A DNA stretch of 64,000 bases from Sinohyriopsis cumingii (lineage: Eukaryota > Mollusca > Bivalvia > Unionida > Unionidae), in NCBI GenBank assembly GCA_028554795.2, contig CM068827.1, positions 142,939,251 through 143,003,250 on the forward strand, in the 5' to 3' direction. A program made the translations under genes and the position numbers. How positions within the stretch are numbered: the first letter of the stretch is position 1; each line of letters starts with the position of its first letter. The notes under the pieces were generated by a model, which saw only the letters and a list, made by a program, of their open reading frames with translations, did no database searches and was not told the origin of the DNA. This document shows positions 46,668-58,614 of this stretch, piece by piece.

Positions 46668-47937
46668 AATGTGGAGATTCAGCAGAGTTTTAGAGTTTTA
46701 TACTTATATTTCGTAACAAATCAATCAATCTATCGATCGATCATCTGTTTCCTGAATTAAAGTTGATAGGTCACTAACATACTCGGGCATACCCACCCAC
46801 CCACCCACCCACATACATACACACACACATGAGCTGGGTACCACGAACAATTTTACCACGGTATAAAGCAGCTGTATTAGCGAGGGACCAACAATTTAAT
46901 CTTTTGGGGCTGGAACCTGACATTCTTTTAAATTTCATTTCACCCTGTCCATATCTGGAAGAAACATCTTGCTATGATGTATAGCCAAATAACACCATAT
47001 TACATCCGTTATATTAATTGGATAAAAACAGTAAATATCTTGAGATAAAGCAAATGATATTAATACATCTCAGCTCCAAATTAAAGTAAAGCGCCCTCCC
47101 CCACCGCCGGGAAAAGTAATTGGTCAGAACCTCATATAGATGAATTTGAAGAGGTATAATATTAAACAAATTCCAATACAAGCACCGGATAAAGCTCCGG
47201 ATTCTCATTGGTTCGCTGGAAGTTGACTGGCCAAGCCGCGTACTTACAAGACGCTAAAAGAAAAAAATGTATAGAAACGTGTAGGAGAGGAAACCACAAC
47301 GATCTCATGGTAATTATTTTTAACCAAAGTCTTGTCTGTCCAGATTATTGACTGATCTGCACCTTAGCTGTCATCAAGAAACTTCCAGATGAAACTTATC
47401 TACCGCTGTCGACTGTTACAATTGTGGCAGAAATAGGCACAAAAAAGAGTGTCAGATTTAATCATCACAATATAGGGTAGTATGAATTTTGTTTTATCAC
47501 ATGCACAACTTTCATTGTGACATTACAGCATAATAAATTCAATCCGGAATGTACTTTATCACACCTTTAGGTTCATATCGTCCAAAAGTATACTTTAACA
47601 TAGATTTTGAATACACAACTTCTCAGAAATCACTCTGCTCCACTTCATCATAATTGATATAAAATATTCTAACACAGTAGGTCTTTCAGATTGTACGATG
47701 TTGTCTATGTGCCTTTATACAGACCATTTTTTCAAAAAGGATATAATTATATAAACAGCTCAATCAATTGAATTTTTGAGAGCATCTCATTATTTCAGAT
47801 TTCTTTGCTAACTTCACCTGCAGTTTGTGTTAAAATTTATATTAGGTGTGCAGACTCAACTACGGTGACAAAATTAAGTAGAAGAGGACACCTTTTATGA
47901 GAATATATGATCATTTTGCCTTGTCAGATTCCTGAAA
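46668..47937. other. Non-coding stretch upstream of the decayed gene
   Basis: Holds a short (accc)n/(acat)n tract (46,791-46,826). No promoter element could be assigned with confidence. Confidence 0.5.
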
Positions 47938-49123
47938 ATGTCTGCTAGTGGAGACAAGTATTCCAAGGTAAGTTTGTTTTAATACTTGATGTTAATTTGT
48001 CATGCATTTCATTGAGTATATAGGCCAAGTGTGTCTAGGGTATCTTTATAAATTCACGCCATTCAAATTCTTTCATTGAGAAAAAGTAATGATTTCTACT
48101 GCATTTTTGCAACCCTAATCATTAGGTCATTTCTTTGAGCATTCTAATTATAACACCTTGTAACATATTTTATTGTTCAAAAGTTGTTGCATTTAATTCT
48201 GTTTTAAAAATAGGTTAGTATATGTATTGGTATCATGTGTTTAACATACTAGAACTTATGAGTGCAGTAGAGTCTCTTTGTTTTGAAAGAGATCCTTTCA
48301 GCAAAGAATTCAGTAAAGAATGCATTGTCAGGTAGGATGGGTAAAATCCCTCACTAAAAGAGCTGTGGGGTGCTGAAAACAATTTGTAAATTAGTTGGAG
48401 ATGAAACTTTCTAATATATTTATAACATGGTTTTTGTATGTATAATTTTATTTTTTTAATAATTGAAAACAAAATATAATACACTGATCAGCGATACTGT
48501 TTGCTCTTTTCCGAAACTTTGCTTTATTTATGGTTACATTTTTGGTCATTAAGTAATTACTATACAATCTCTCTTGAGCAAATGTCAACATTGGGAAAAT
48601 TCATTTAGCTGGTTAAGGCAGGTGCTGTGTCAGTGAAGTTTAAATGGAGAGAAAAGCAAATCAGACCCTGGATGAAGATGAAAGGATTATCCTTGAGGCA
48701 GGTGGTCATTATGCAGGTGTGGACTGTATATTTTCATTTCTGGTCTTCAGCCATACAATATTCTATTTTGTTCAGTGGAAAATGGTACGAGACTGAATCA
48801 TAAGATTAAATGTTGAATGGCATATAAAGTATATGACTTAATGAACAAATACACATGTGACTTTCACATAATAATAGCTGAGCCCATCTATGAAGATTCT
48901 GTTTTGTCAGATGCATCATAACTTTGTTTCATTTTTAGCCTGTGCAGTACAAATGTAGAACAGAGTTATACAGAGATCCTATCTTTCTTGGTGGCACTGT
49001 CCCATACAGCCTTGACAAAATTCCTATGAGGAGGAGACCTGTTCATGTTAAGAGGGAGACAATATCTCCACATGGAACTAGAATACACAATTCAGAATTA
49101 TCAACCATATTGGAACCGTCTCT

Positions 49124-49228
<105 letters not shown>

Positions 49229-49455
49229 TCTATTGTTTAATGGCTCAGAAATGTTGCAGTCGTTAATTAAGTTCATCTGAACATGTTGCATGTGCTTTCG
49301 TTGACTCACTTGATTTTCTTTTCTTCTTAATTATTCATAACAGAGGTGAGTGTCAGGAATTCCAGTCCTTTGGACACACATAATTTATTTTTCCGAATAT
49401 TTGCTTATTCATCATTTTATCCTTTACATGCTTGAGCCATATGATTTGTTAAATT

Positions 49456-49695
49456 AAATTTATATGTAACATTTTACAAGATCATTTTCAGACCTTTATC
49501 TTAGGAGACATATCTAAATTTATATGTAACACTTTACAAAATCATTTTCAGACCTTTATCTTAGGAGACATATCTAAATTTATATGTAACACTTTACAAA
49601 ATCATTTTCAGACCTTTATCTTAGGAGACATATCTAAATTTATATGTAACACTTTACAAGATTATTTTCAGACCTTTATCTTAGGAGACATACAT
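49456..49695 (+). repeat. 60-bp tandem repeat x4 spanning a splice acceptor and exon start
   Basis: Exact 60-bp period; the copies begin at 49,456, 49,516, 49,576 and 49,636. Each carries aaatttatatgtaacacttt, then atcattttcag (acceptor), then acctttatcttaggagacat (exon start). Four equivalent acceptors are thus available. Reading through the middle copies stays open and in frame (20 residues each, e.g. TFILGDISKF), so use of an upstream acceptor would lengthen the protein by multiples of 20 residues. Confidence 0.95.
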
Positions 49696-49940
49696 ATTGC
49701 ACCAGATGGAGAAGATGAAGGATGCTTTTACTGGCACACATTAAAACATGAACAAGCATATCAATAATTGAACGACAGAATGGAAGTTTTTGCAGTGGCT
49801 GGATGGGATGACAGTAACAATACTCTAAAATTAGGTTTTACTCCTAGAATATCGGATGAATTTCATTGTTCTTTGTGCAAAATAAAACTTTGAAATATTG
49901 TTTATTTGATTTGAACTATTTTACTTTTTTTCCAAAAATG

Positions 49941-49941
<1 letters not shown>

Positions 49942-50036
<95 letters not shown>
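49942..50036. repeat. (TA)n followed by poly-T
   Basis: About 39 ta units, then a 17-base T run. Confidence 0.97.
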
Positions 50037-50085
50037 CTTCAAAAAGGATTACAATTTAGTCAGATTTGATACTGTATTTGTGATA

Positions 50086-50333
50086 GGGGCCTCAGGTGTC
50101 CAAGTGGTCTGAAGTGCTCACCTTTACAGATCACTATTTTCTCACCTCTCTCTGCATGGTGTTGAGTCTTGCGCCCTGTCTTTGTGATTATGTGAGAAAG
50201 ATGCCACTATTTTTTCTGGGCTGGTGGTCCTTACTGGGATTCTCCTGGATTCTTCCTCCATCAGTTATACTGGTCGCCATGTCTGTCCTCTCTTGCACAA
50301 GGAAATGGTGTTGAACACAAAACAGCAACACAG
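50086..50333 (+). mobile_element. Old diverged SINE of the 10.9 kb family
   Basis: ggggcctcaggtgtccaagt, ggtctgaagtgctcacc, then cttcctccatcagttatact and ggtcgccatg. Heavily mutated, mostly at CpG and by C-to-T changes. Tail aacagcaacac. No target-site duplication is detectable. It lies in a large intron of the decayed gene. Confidence 0.85.
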
Positions 50334-50339
50334 AGTGAC

Positions 50340-51215
50340 ATCTGGCAACAACGATAGGTTAAATGACTCAATATTTTATGATGCGAAGAAACAAATACAG
50401 ATCTGGTATCTCTCATTCCCATGACATTTTTCTCGAAAACTTGTGTAGATTACAAGTTCAATACACATGTAAAAAAGGCCATAAAAGTATGCACTTTTCT
50501 CGAAAAGAAAATTATGCCATTATGAGGTTCCATGATTACTATTAAATCTTTAAATATATATATACATTTACCCCAGTACTGATAAAATGACTTTTACTGG
50601 TCAAGTAAACAAATATTTAGAATTAAATATTACAATAAACCTGATTCGAAACACTACAGTATAATACATTAAATATAAGATACTTGTAAACATATGTAAT
50701 TATTGTTGCATTTTGTTAACATAATGTAATACATTTAATTTGTTGTGCCTACATATAAACGATCAGAATTCGTAGTAAAATAAATTCAGTTTCTTACAAT
50801 TTTATTCATGAAAATACCATAAATTAATTAGTTAATGAATCTAATATTTCTTAGGTAATACTGAGTCCTTAAGGACTGTAGCATTGAAAACTATAAATGA
50901 TGATATTTTTGTTTTGTTTATTACATGAAGCTTATATAAGGATAAAAACACACAGACTGATGAAGTATTTTCATTTTATTATCCTGAACTGTAACATTGT
51001 AAGATCTTGAATTAAGTCCAGTTCTGTTAAACTCATTACATGCATTGTGTTAGGACTGGTTTCCAAATACTGACTTTATTACTTTAAGATATAGAGTCTT
51101 TGCATCCACCCTGCATCCATATCAATGCTTTGAGACCTGTGTTTCATGAACTACCAGTTTATATAAGTTGAAGCACAGAAGGTAATTAACAGTAAACTTT
51201 TGTTGAAATTGTAAA
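50340..51215. other. AT-rich intronic stretch
   Basis: No exon-like frame or repeat signature recognised between the two SINEs. Confidence 0.5.
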
Positions 51216-51216
51216 T

Positions 51217-51479
51217 AAGGTTCTGGAACCCTGAGTAGCAAAGTGGTCTAAAGTATTCACTGTTACATCTCACCTCTTTTCTGTGTGGGTCTGAGTCTCG
51301 GGCTTGGCCAACGCAGGTACACGAAAAAGTTTCTAAGTAGCTTCTTAGCGGATGGTGGATCTTCCAGGTGTTCTCCAGGTTCATCTGCAAGAGTTGTACT
51401 GGCTGCCATGTATAGCCTATCATTTGCTGAAAAATGGCGTTAAACGCCATAACAAAATTGAAAACAACAAAGAAGGCTC
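51217..51479 (+). mobile_element. Diverged SINE of the 10.9 kb family
   Basis: Body about 51,225-51,471: ccctgagtagcaaagtggtc, taaagtattcactgttac, then ggctgccatgtatagcctat and aatggcgttaaacgcc. Imperfect flanks aaggttct / aaggctct may be the decayed target-site duplication. Part of the tRNA-like head is deleted. Confidence 0.85.
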
Positions 51480-52555
51480 TAAATACAACGATTAACAATG
51501 CATAAGTTGTTTCTTATTCTTCACCTCACCATTATACCAGCCTTAATGTAAAATAATTTTCTTGTTTGTCTAATGTCTTTTATTCATTGTTCATTATAAT
51601 ATTTCAAATTGTCTTTTTATGCAAATAAATTTACTTCATATTATATTCCTCGCGTGTTTTTAGGTTCATGCATAATTTATTATTCTTTTCACAGTTAGTC
51701 ATAATTTGTTCCCTTTGTTCATTAATGGAGGCTATCTATAACATTATTCATTTTTGTTCATTAACTTTATCTGTACATCAGTGTTAAAATATTGTATTTT
51801 AACAGATTGAAAGAAAGCTAAACATGACTTCTTTGTAACCAGAAAGATCAATGTCCAAAATACTTTGATCGAGTTTACCAATTGTGCATTATGTTTTGTC
51901 ACATACGAACCAATTATGATACTGTTCTTTGTAGAGTACGGATCTCTTGGTCTTGGTACTTGCTTGGTTATCAACACTGAATTATGTAGGTGAAAAAGTA
52001 ACATTTCATGGCATATTCCTAAAAGAAGCTCTTTGAGTATATCTTAGCTACTGCCATTTAGTACTCATTTTACAGCTATCTTAGTTTTACAGTCTATATA
52101 ATTATCACATGAGTATTATATTATTTAGTTCTAAGTTTGGATCTGGAATATGTCTCAAAACACCCCATGATGTCACAATTGACATGGTAATGTTATGTAC
52201 ACCAAATATGTAATGTCTGGCTTTTGTGTATTATATCAAAGTCTTTTTACGAAACTGGTTTTTCGTCATGTCACAAATATGTAGAAGATATTAGCTTGAA
52301 ATCTGTTAATAATCGATATATTTCACTTAAGTTATTCACCCATGAGATGTAATATAACTGTTATTCAATCATTGCAAGCAAAGTTACTTTTTATTTTATT
52401 CTCAAACAAATTGGCTAGCAAGGTTTATTATGTAACGAATTGAAAGAGCAGGCTTTTAACTTGATGTCCATGGTTTTTGTTTTTGTTCTGCTTTGTTTTG
52501 TGATTTTTCGTACAGAAAATATAAACAGTCATATAATTTTCCTTCCCAATTCAAA
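51480..52555. other. AT-rich intronic stretch
   Basis: An 86-codon minus-strand ORF (51,744-52,004) has no motif. No repeat or RNA seen. Confidence 0.4.
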
Positions 52556-52559
52556 GAAA

Positions 52560-52662
52560 TATGGCACATAAACAACAACAAATACTTCACTTCATGTTGG
52601 ATTTGAACTTTGAAAGACCAACTTTTGACAGGTGTCCATCAATACCACTTGGCCATGTAAGT
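52560..52662 (-). mobile_element. tRNA-like SINE fragment, minus strand
   Basis: The reverse complement reads tggccaagtggtattgatgg (A-box-like) and, about 40 bp on, aaagttcaaatcc (B-box-like), followed by an aagtgaagt and gttgttgtt stretch. The spacing fits a tRNA promoter. The cloverleaf is not well conserved, so it is a SINE or tRNA-pseudogene piece and not a functional tRNA. Confidence 0.5.
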
Positions 52663-53130
52663 ATCTAAGAGTAACTTTGAATTTTGAGTTTATCTTCTTA
52701 TCGACATGGCAGTGAAATAATCGCAATTGACTCCAGTGAATTATCACAGTTATTCTGCATGAAACATTCAGTACCCCACAGCCTATTATAACATAGACCC
52801 TTATGTTTGGTTTTGTTTCAGTTGAAATGTATGAATATTATTGAACAGTTTCAGTCACTAGGTTGCCAATACTCACAAAAAATTGAAACTATTCAACTCA
52901 TTAGATAACATTTATTTGACACTGATACGTTTGTAACATTCTCTATATATGCTGTCAGATGAACATGCTTACTTTTAGAAGTCCTTCAGAGAATCAGATG
53001 TAGGTATTTGTCATTAAACTGCTAATTATGTGTGAACAGCTTTGAAAAAAAATCATACCAAACACTCATATTGAATATGAAATGAAAAGCAGTGTTCTAA
53101 TTCATATTCTAATTTGACGATGCTTGTTTG

Positions 53131-53403
53131 AAAACGTGAAAGAAGGGCCCCGAGTGGCCGAGTGGTCTAAAGCGCTTTCCGTTACGGATCACTGCCATCT
53201 CACCTCTGTCTGCGTCGGTTCGAGTCTCGGATTCGGCTAATGTGGTTATGTGAGAAAGCTTGCCAGTAGCTTATCGTGGGTCGGTGGTTCTTTCCGGGGG
53301 TTTTCCGGGTTCTTCCTCCACCAGTAATACTGGCCGCCATGTATAGCCTATCTTGTGCTGAGAAATGGCGTTAAACCCTACAACAACAACAAAACGTGAA
53401 AGA
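53131..53403 (+). mobile_element. tRNA-derived SINE with 13-bp target-site duplication
   Basis: Body 53,144-53,390: gtggccgagtggtctaaagc, ggttcgagtctcgg, ccgccatgtatagcctatct, gcgttaaaccct, (aac)n. Exact 13-bp flanks aaaacgtgaaaga. One of the youngest-looking copies; it lies in an intron just upstream of the first KDZ-like exon. Confidence 0.96.
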
Positions 53404-53923
53404 CATGTAAGATAGATGTTCTAAGGCTGTTCTTTAATAGTACCAATTAGTTAGGACCAATGTACATATAAATAATTTGGTTATGAAAACAAAAGCAGGT
53501 TGAAGCCTTCATATGTTTGGAAATTCTGAAAGCCGAATTACATAGTCATTTACAGAAAGCAAGATGTTGATATTGGGCTAACTGTAGCTTTACTTTATAA
53601 GATGATGTCATTAATGTTAAACCACAATTGGGCAATAGAGACAGTTCCAATGTTGTAACTAACTCACCATGGGCCCCACAGCAAACTTTTTGTACTGGCT
53701 CCCCTCCTTTACTGTCAATTAATTGTTTCTTATTTGGGCTGGGCCCCCAGGACGAATGGTCCCAACAGCATGACCGTACCTGCTGCCACTGCAATTACAC
53801 TACTGGACAGTTCTTAGTATCTTATATCACAATGACCTTAGAAACATTCAGTTTTTCATTTTATTGTTATCAATCTATTTTAGATTGTGCTCAATTCCAG
53901 ATTGTGATGGGAAGCTTCCGTAT

Positions 53924-54127
53924 GATGGGAAAACTGAATGTGTACTCAATATGGGACGATTTCTTGTACATTATGATGGGCAAACTGAATGTGTACTCAA
54001 TATGGGACGATTTCTTGTACATTATGATGGGCAAACTGAATGTGTACTCAGTATGGGACGATTTCTTGTACATTATGATGGGCAAACTGAATGTGTACTC
54101 AATATGGAACGATTCCTTGTACATTAT
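53924..54127 (+). repeat. 51-bp in-frame tandem repeat x4 inside a coding exon
   Basis: Copies start at 53,924, 53,975, 54,026 and 54,077, each 51 bp (17 codons: DGQTECVLNMGRFLVHY; the first has DGKTE). Differences between copies are few (AAT/AGT, GGA/GAA, TTT/TCC). Related proteins, as I recall them, have this segment once, so three extra copies add 51 residues without shifting the frame. Confidence 0.95.
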
Positions 54128-54715
54128 GATGTGTTGAGAGATTTCATGTTCCAGTTTATTTATGTTGCATTTTACAGTGTGTGGGCTTTGCATCATCAGG
54201 ATGTTGAAAATGTTGACTTTTGTAAAAAGTTTCCATGCACATTCTTTAGATTTAGTTTAATTTCATTTCTTGTTTGGTTTTCATTTCTTGGTCTGCTAGA
54301 TGTCAGCTATGACGATGGCTTCATATGCATGAATCACATGTGTAGGAGATCACCAAAGGTTTTAATATGGGATGGCACTTCACCGGATTACAGAAAGGTT
54401 CATGTCAATTACCCGGATGATACTGGACTCATTTTATCTGGCAGATGAGTATCACATAGTTGGGGAAAATTTAAGTAACATGCTAATTCTTATTGGGATG
54501 TATAACATTGATCATTTTAAACAAAACACCTAAAAAATATCACAGCCTCTAATTCAGCTTATAGTATAATGTTACAATATTATTGACAAGAAATAAAATA
54601 TTGAAGAGGTATATTTTTCATCATTTCTGTTATGCATTAATCATTATACCCTTCTTAGATCTCATTAGTAGCAGATATATTCTATTTATTATCACTGTAA
54701 TATCGTATAAATAGA

Positions 54716-54895
54716 GAGCCATAGTAGCTCAGTTTTTTAAGTTGGGTTCTTGTAATCCAAGGGTCATGTGTTTCATTACCTGCTCAGGCCAGACTGGGTT
54801 TGGAGCATCTGTATGTCCTTATTAAAGGTATTTTGCTCCCATTTCCTCTGCACAATATAGCCATTAACATGATACAAGTGCCATAACAAAAATAT
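54716..54895 (+). mobile_element. tRNA-derived SINE fragment (third family)
   Basis: The stretch agccatagtagctcagtttt with ttcttgtaatccaagggtca and a degenerate B-box (gtgtttcattacc) has tRNA-like order and spacing. It is followed by a non-tRNA body and an A-rich end. The D- and T-arms no longer pair well, so it is not a functional tRNA. Confidence 0.6.
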
Positions 54896-57548
54896 AAAAT
54901 ATTTATTAACCCTCTTAATGTTATATATTGCAATGAGACGTATCTTAGAAAAAGAAGATTCCAGATCCACAGATTTGTTAAAGTTCACAGTTATTTCTAT
55001 TTTTTTCTTAATTGTCTGTGCACAAGTATTTAATTTTTATGACAAATTTATAGTTTCCAATTATACTTTTATACATAAATGAATTAAATGTATGAAGAGA
55101 ACTAAAAATTGTAAGTAGATATGTCTTTTTCTTTCCTGCCACATCTCTGAAGTTACAGTTATATGAACTGCATAATATTTTGGGGAAATTTCATTATTGG
55201 TGTAGATTGATAAATATGCCCTGTCATTTTGACCCTTCATTCATTTATCATGGCCTATTTACTCATAAATTGGGTATAGGAATATTTGCATCTTGATTGC
55301 ATTGATTGGATCAATTATCTCCTTTGCAGCAAGCTCGCATACTAACCAGATGTATATGTATTCTGGTCAAGGGAATAGGCCCTAATTCGTATGCAAATTA
55401 AATGTCGCACTGACATGTACTTTCTGCCACTTGATATGTTATGAAGTAGCATACATGTCGATGTCCAGATTTTACAGTTTGAACAAAATACTGTTTTTAC
55501 AGACTCCATTTGTATCGTAATATTCACAAGGATAGGGTATTCATTGACAGTAAACCAAACCACGGAAATGTTTTCAGCTATGTGAAAGGAAATTTAGAGG
55601 ACATTGATACCATGAAGTCCTTGCATGTAAAACATCAGCCCTCATTGCTTCCAGACATAGAGTACTTTGGGCAAATATGTTTGTTTAAGTAACTATATTT
55701 AGCACAAACAGTTTTGTATCATTTGCAACAATTCATTAAAATACAATTGGTTACATGTTCACTGCACCGATTTAAATTCAAGAATTGCCACAAAATCATT
55801 CTTTCTGACTTACTAAAGTTTTGTATGTCACATTTATTTCTATTTATATTGTGTCCAGAACACTAAATTATTGGATTCAATTTGGTTTGATTGTGCCCTT
55901 ATTCATAGAAAATTGTATACTATACGCCAGTGTTGCCAATTTTTTTAATGTTTAGTATATATCCAGCAATTCACAATAGATGAGGCTATTTAGAAAGTCA
56001 TATAAATTTATTTTTAATGCCTCCGCTGCATTGATCGCTATCAATGAACAAAATTAGGACGACACTAGTGGTGATACAACATTTTCATTGGTTTATGGTA
56101 AAATTGATGACATTTACTTGTCCCTGTCTGATTTAGAAGTTTGCTTTGATGACAAAATTTTAAGTATGTGTTATGTTAAATATGTTTTGTTTAGCAGACA
56201 AAGCTAATAAAAATGTAATCTTACCATTTTTTCACAGGAAGCACTGATAAATGCCCTGATGAATATTCAAAACTGACGAAGCTGCTGTCCAGCCCATCCC
56301 CTGTATGTGGCACTTTTCATTATACTTATACTGATTTGTCAGAGAAAATATTGACAAAGAAAAGATAACTTTGCCACAGATGAAGGTGCTCCAAGAACAC
56401 TCTCCCGTGCTCTTTGATATGCTGCAAACTATAGATGACATTCCTTCATTTCTGAAAACAGCACTGAGGGAGATAATCTGCAAGGTCAAGACAACTTTTG
56501 AAGATTGCAAGGGTCAGGATACAGGACCTCCAACTGGACCTGCATCCAGAGATGCCTTTTACCCAGCTCTGTCAGAACTGTGTAGGAGGGGAAAATATCA
56601 GCTGGATGGCAAGAAAGGAGAGGTACCATTTTGCAGCAAGAAACACAAAAGGCACATGCTTCTGTTATATAAGCGCCCGCAGTTTTTGTAATCTATCCAT
56701 ATTTTGTTAACACCATAATCTGTCCAATTTGTAATGTGCTGGGTTTTTGCCCCAGGTTTTTGGTATTGGTTCCAGATCATGAAATCGATGGAGTCACCAA
56801 ATATTCCATTCACATTCCTTAAAACAAGATTTGAAGGTTCTTAGCCATTCTGGTTATACATTTTGTTTTCAATCTTTGATGTTTAAGATACATACTTTTC
56901 TTAACAAGGTTGGACTTTGTTGTGTCTTTGTTGTATCTGAAAATTGGAATGTTTTATTAAGAGTTTTTGATTACATATCCCACCAACAGGAGCAAAAGTT
57001 ATTTAAATTACATTGGCCATAATTAAAATTTATTACAATTGGACAAGCTTATAAGAAAACGGGCTTTAATTATGTTGAAAATACAATATGCTTTAGTTTG
57101 TTTAACAATATAATTCATTTATATGTGCGTTTACTAATGCTAAGAAATTATGGTATCACAGTCAATAAGGTAAATTAAACAATAAAAAAGCATGATGAAT
57201 GTATCTTTCCTTGGCGTCATTATTTTATGTTGTTTTTGTTTCATTTGCTCCAGAGGCAGTAATTTATGAAAATGCCTGCAACTTGCATGCTTACTGTCTC
57301 AATAGAGATCCTGTTTTCTTTGCAAGGACACAGTTTGAAGTTGATGCTTTGCATTGGTTTAACCATACATACTGGCAATGCATTTTTACCTGTATGTTAC
57401 TGCAATTGTATGTTCTTCATTCTGATTTTGCTCATGTATTGATGATTTTTAGGGTTGGAAACTATTAATTGCATCACTATGTAAATGCATATCATTTAGT
57501 TATATTCCTTCACATGACCTAATATGAACAACACATGTTTTTTTAGTT

Positions 57549-57818
57549 GTTTCGAATGGTGTTGTTGCTGTGGGGTTTTAACGCCATTTTTCAGCACATG
57601 ATAGGCTATGCATGGCGGCCAGTATTAATGGTGGAGGAAGAACCCAGGAAAACCCCTGGAAGAACCAACGACCCAAGAGAAGCTACTGGCAAGCTTTCTC
57701 ACATACCCACATTAGCCGAATCCTAGACTCGAACCCACGCAGACAAAGGTGAGATGGCAGTGATCCGTAACGGAGAGAGCTTTAGACCACATGGCCACTC
57801 GGGGCCCCGTTTCGAATG
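57549..57818 (-). mobile_element. tRNA-derived SINE, minus strand, with 10-bp target-site duplication
   Basis: Body 57,559-57,808. On the minus strand: ggggccccgagtggccatgt, ggtctaaagctctc, ggttcgagtc, ccgccatgcatagcctatca and a tail seen as gttgttgctg. Exact flanks gtttcgaatg. It lies between the last two exons of the decayed gene. Confidence 0.95.
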
Positions 57819-58614
57819 TAGTTTTAGTTGCGATTATGTTGTTGATTATAAGAACTAGTTTCATACTTACTTTAGTGTACATAGTTGTCACCAAAGTTTT
57901 TCAAAAGTTGGTAAGATTGCCATCATCTTCAAAATAAGTTGTATAACATTAAATCTGGATGTATCATTATTTTGTATGTTAAAATCTTTTAAATTTGCAA
58001 CTACTGGTAACAATAAACTTTGCCATGTTTTTTTATTTTTTTCACATTGTGCTGGCATTGTAACAGTTATTTGCAAGGTGTTTAATTTGTTTGCAATAAT
58101 ATCATGAGAAAAGAGCATCATGGGATATCCATTTGAGCACTCTCCTCAATGTTCATTTTGGTACACTTTTCAGTTAAAAATTAATGGTCCCTGACTGATT
58201 GAAAATCCTGTGTCTTACTGTTAAGAAAAAAATTGTCAACTTTTAATTTTATATTTCTAAGGTAATTGTTTGCTGCAATTTGTTTCCAACTTTCAGTACA
58301 TTTATAAGCATACTTACTACCATTTTTAATTTTATTTATCAAATATGAGAAATATCTTTTTATCAGAATATTTTTTAAATAAACATTTTTGTTTCTTATA
58401 TTTTAAAAGGTTAGAGCTTCATTTGCATATTTCAGGCTGCTCCATGGGATATGAGTCAAAACTGTATCCCAAGTTCAAAAGTGTCAAAACCTAGATTGTG
58501 GGACAAGATAATTCCAAGTTGAAGAAGCTGAACGCCTCGCTGTCATACATGACTCAACACAATGTTCATGCATTTCTTCCTATGGACCTGCAACAAGGAA
58601 ATGAAAGCTCGTAA

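Larger units (their letters stand above)
53884..58614 (+). pseudogene. Decayed KDZ transposase-like / HMGXB3-like gene, 3' half
   Basis: Exons in order: 53,884-54,444 (CSIPDCDGKLPYDG, CVLNMGRFLVHYD, VLRDFMFQF, FICMNHMCRRSPKVLIWDGT); 55,503-55,688 (LYRNIHKDRVFIDSKPNHGN, SLLPDIEYFGQ); 56,238 to about 56,836 (CPDEYSKLTKLLSSPSPVCG, MKVLQEHSPVLFDMLQTIDD, KGEVPFCSKKHKRH, MESPNIPFTFLKTRFE); 57,254-57,369 (AVIYENACNLHAYCLNRDPV, FARTQF.VDALHWFNHT); 58,436-58,614 (CSMGYESKLYPKF, NSKLKKLNASLSYMTQHN). From memory, this order and the YDNACNLH / CLNR / HWxNHxxCS / NSxLKKLxxSLSYM signature belong to KDZ-type transposase-like proteins, including HMGXB3. Decay: the first exon's donor reads AG/atgagt, there is a frame change near 56,360, stops lie at 56,689 and 56,716, and TAG is at 58,492. 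The usual Asp of YDNAC is Glu, and the acidic residue before NSKLKKL is not evident. Confidence 0.75.

Noticed and set aside
53628-54137. 169-codon ORF in another frame over the 51-bp repeat (MMGKLNVYSIWDDFLYI units)
   Set aside because: The repeat is open in several frames. Only the frame reading DGQTECVLNMGRFLVHY joins the family motifs on both sides.
54716-54790. Possible tRNA gene (agccatagtagctcag...)
   Set aside because: Arms do not pair and the B-box is degenerate; a SINE fragment is the simpler reading.
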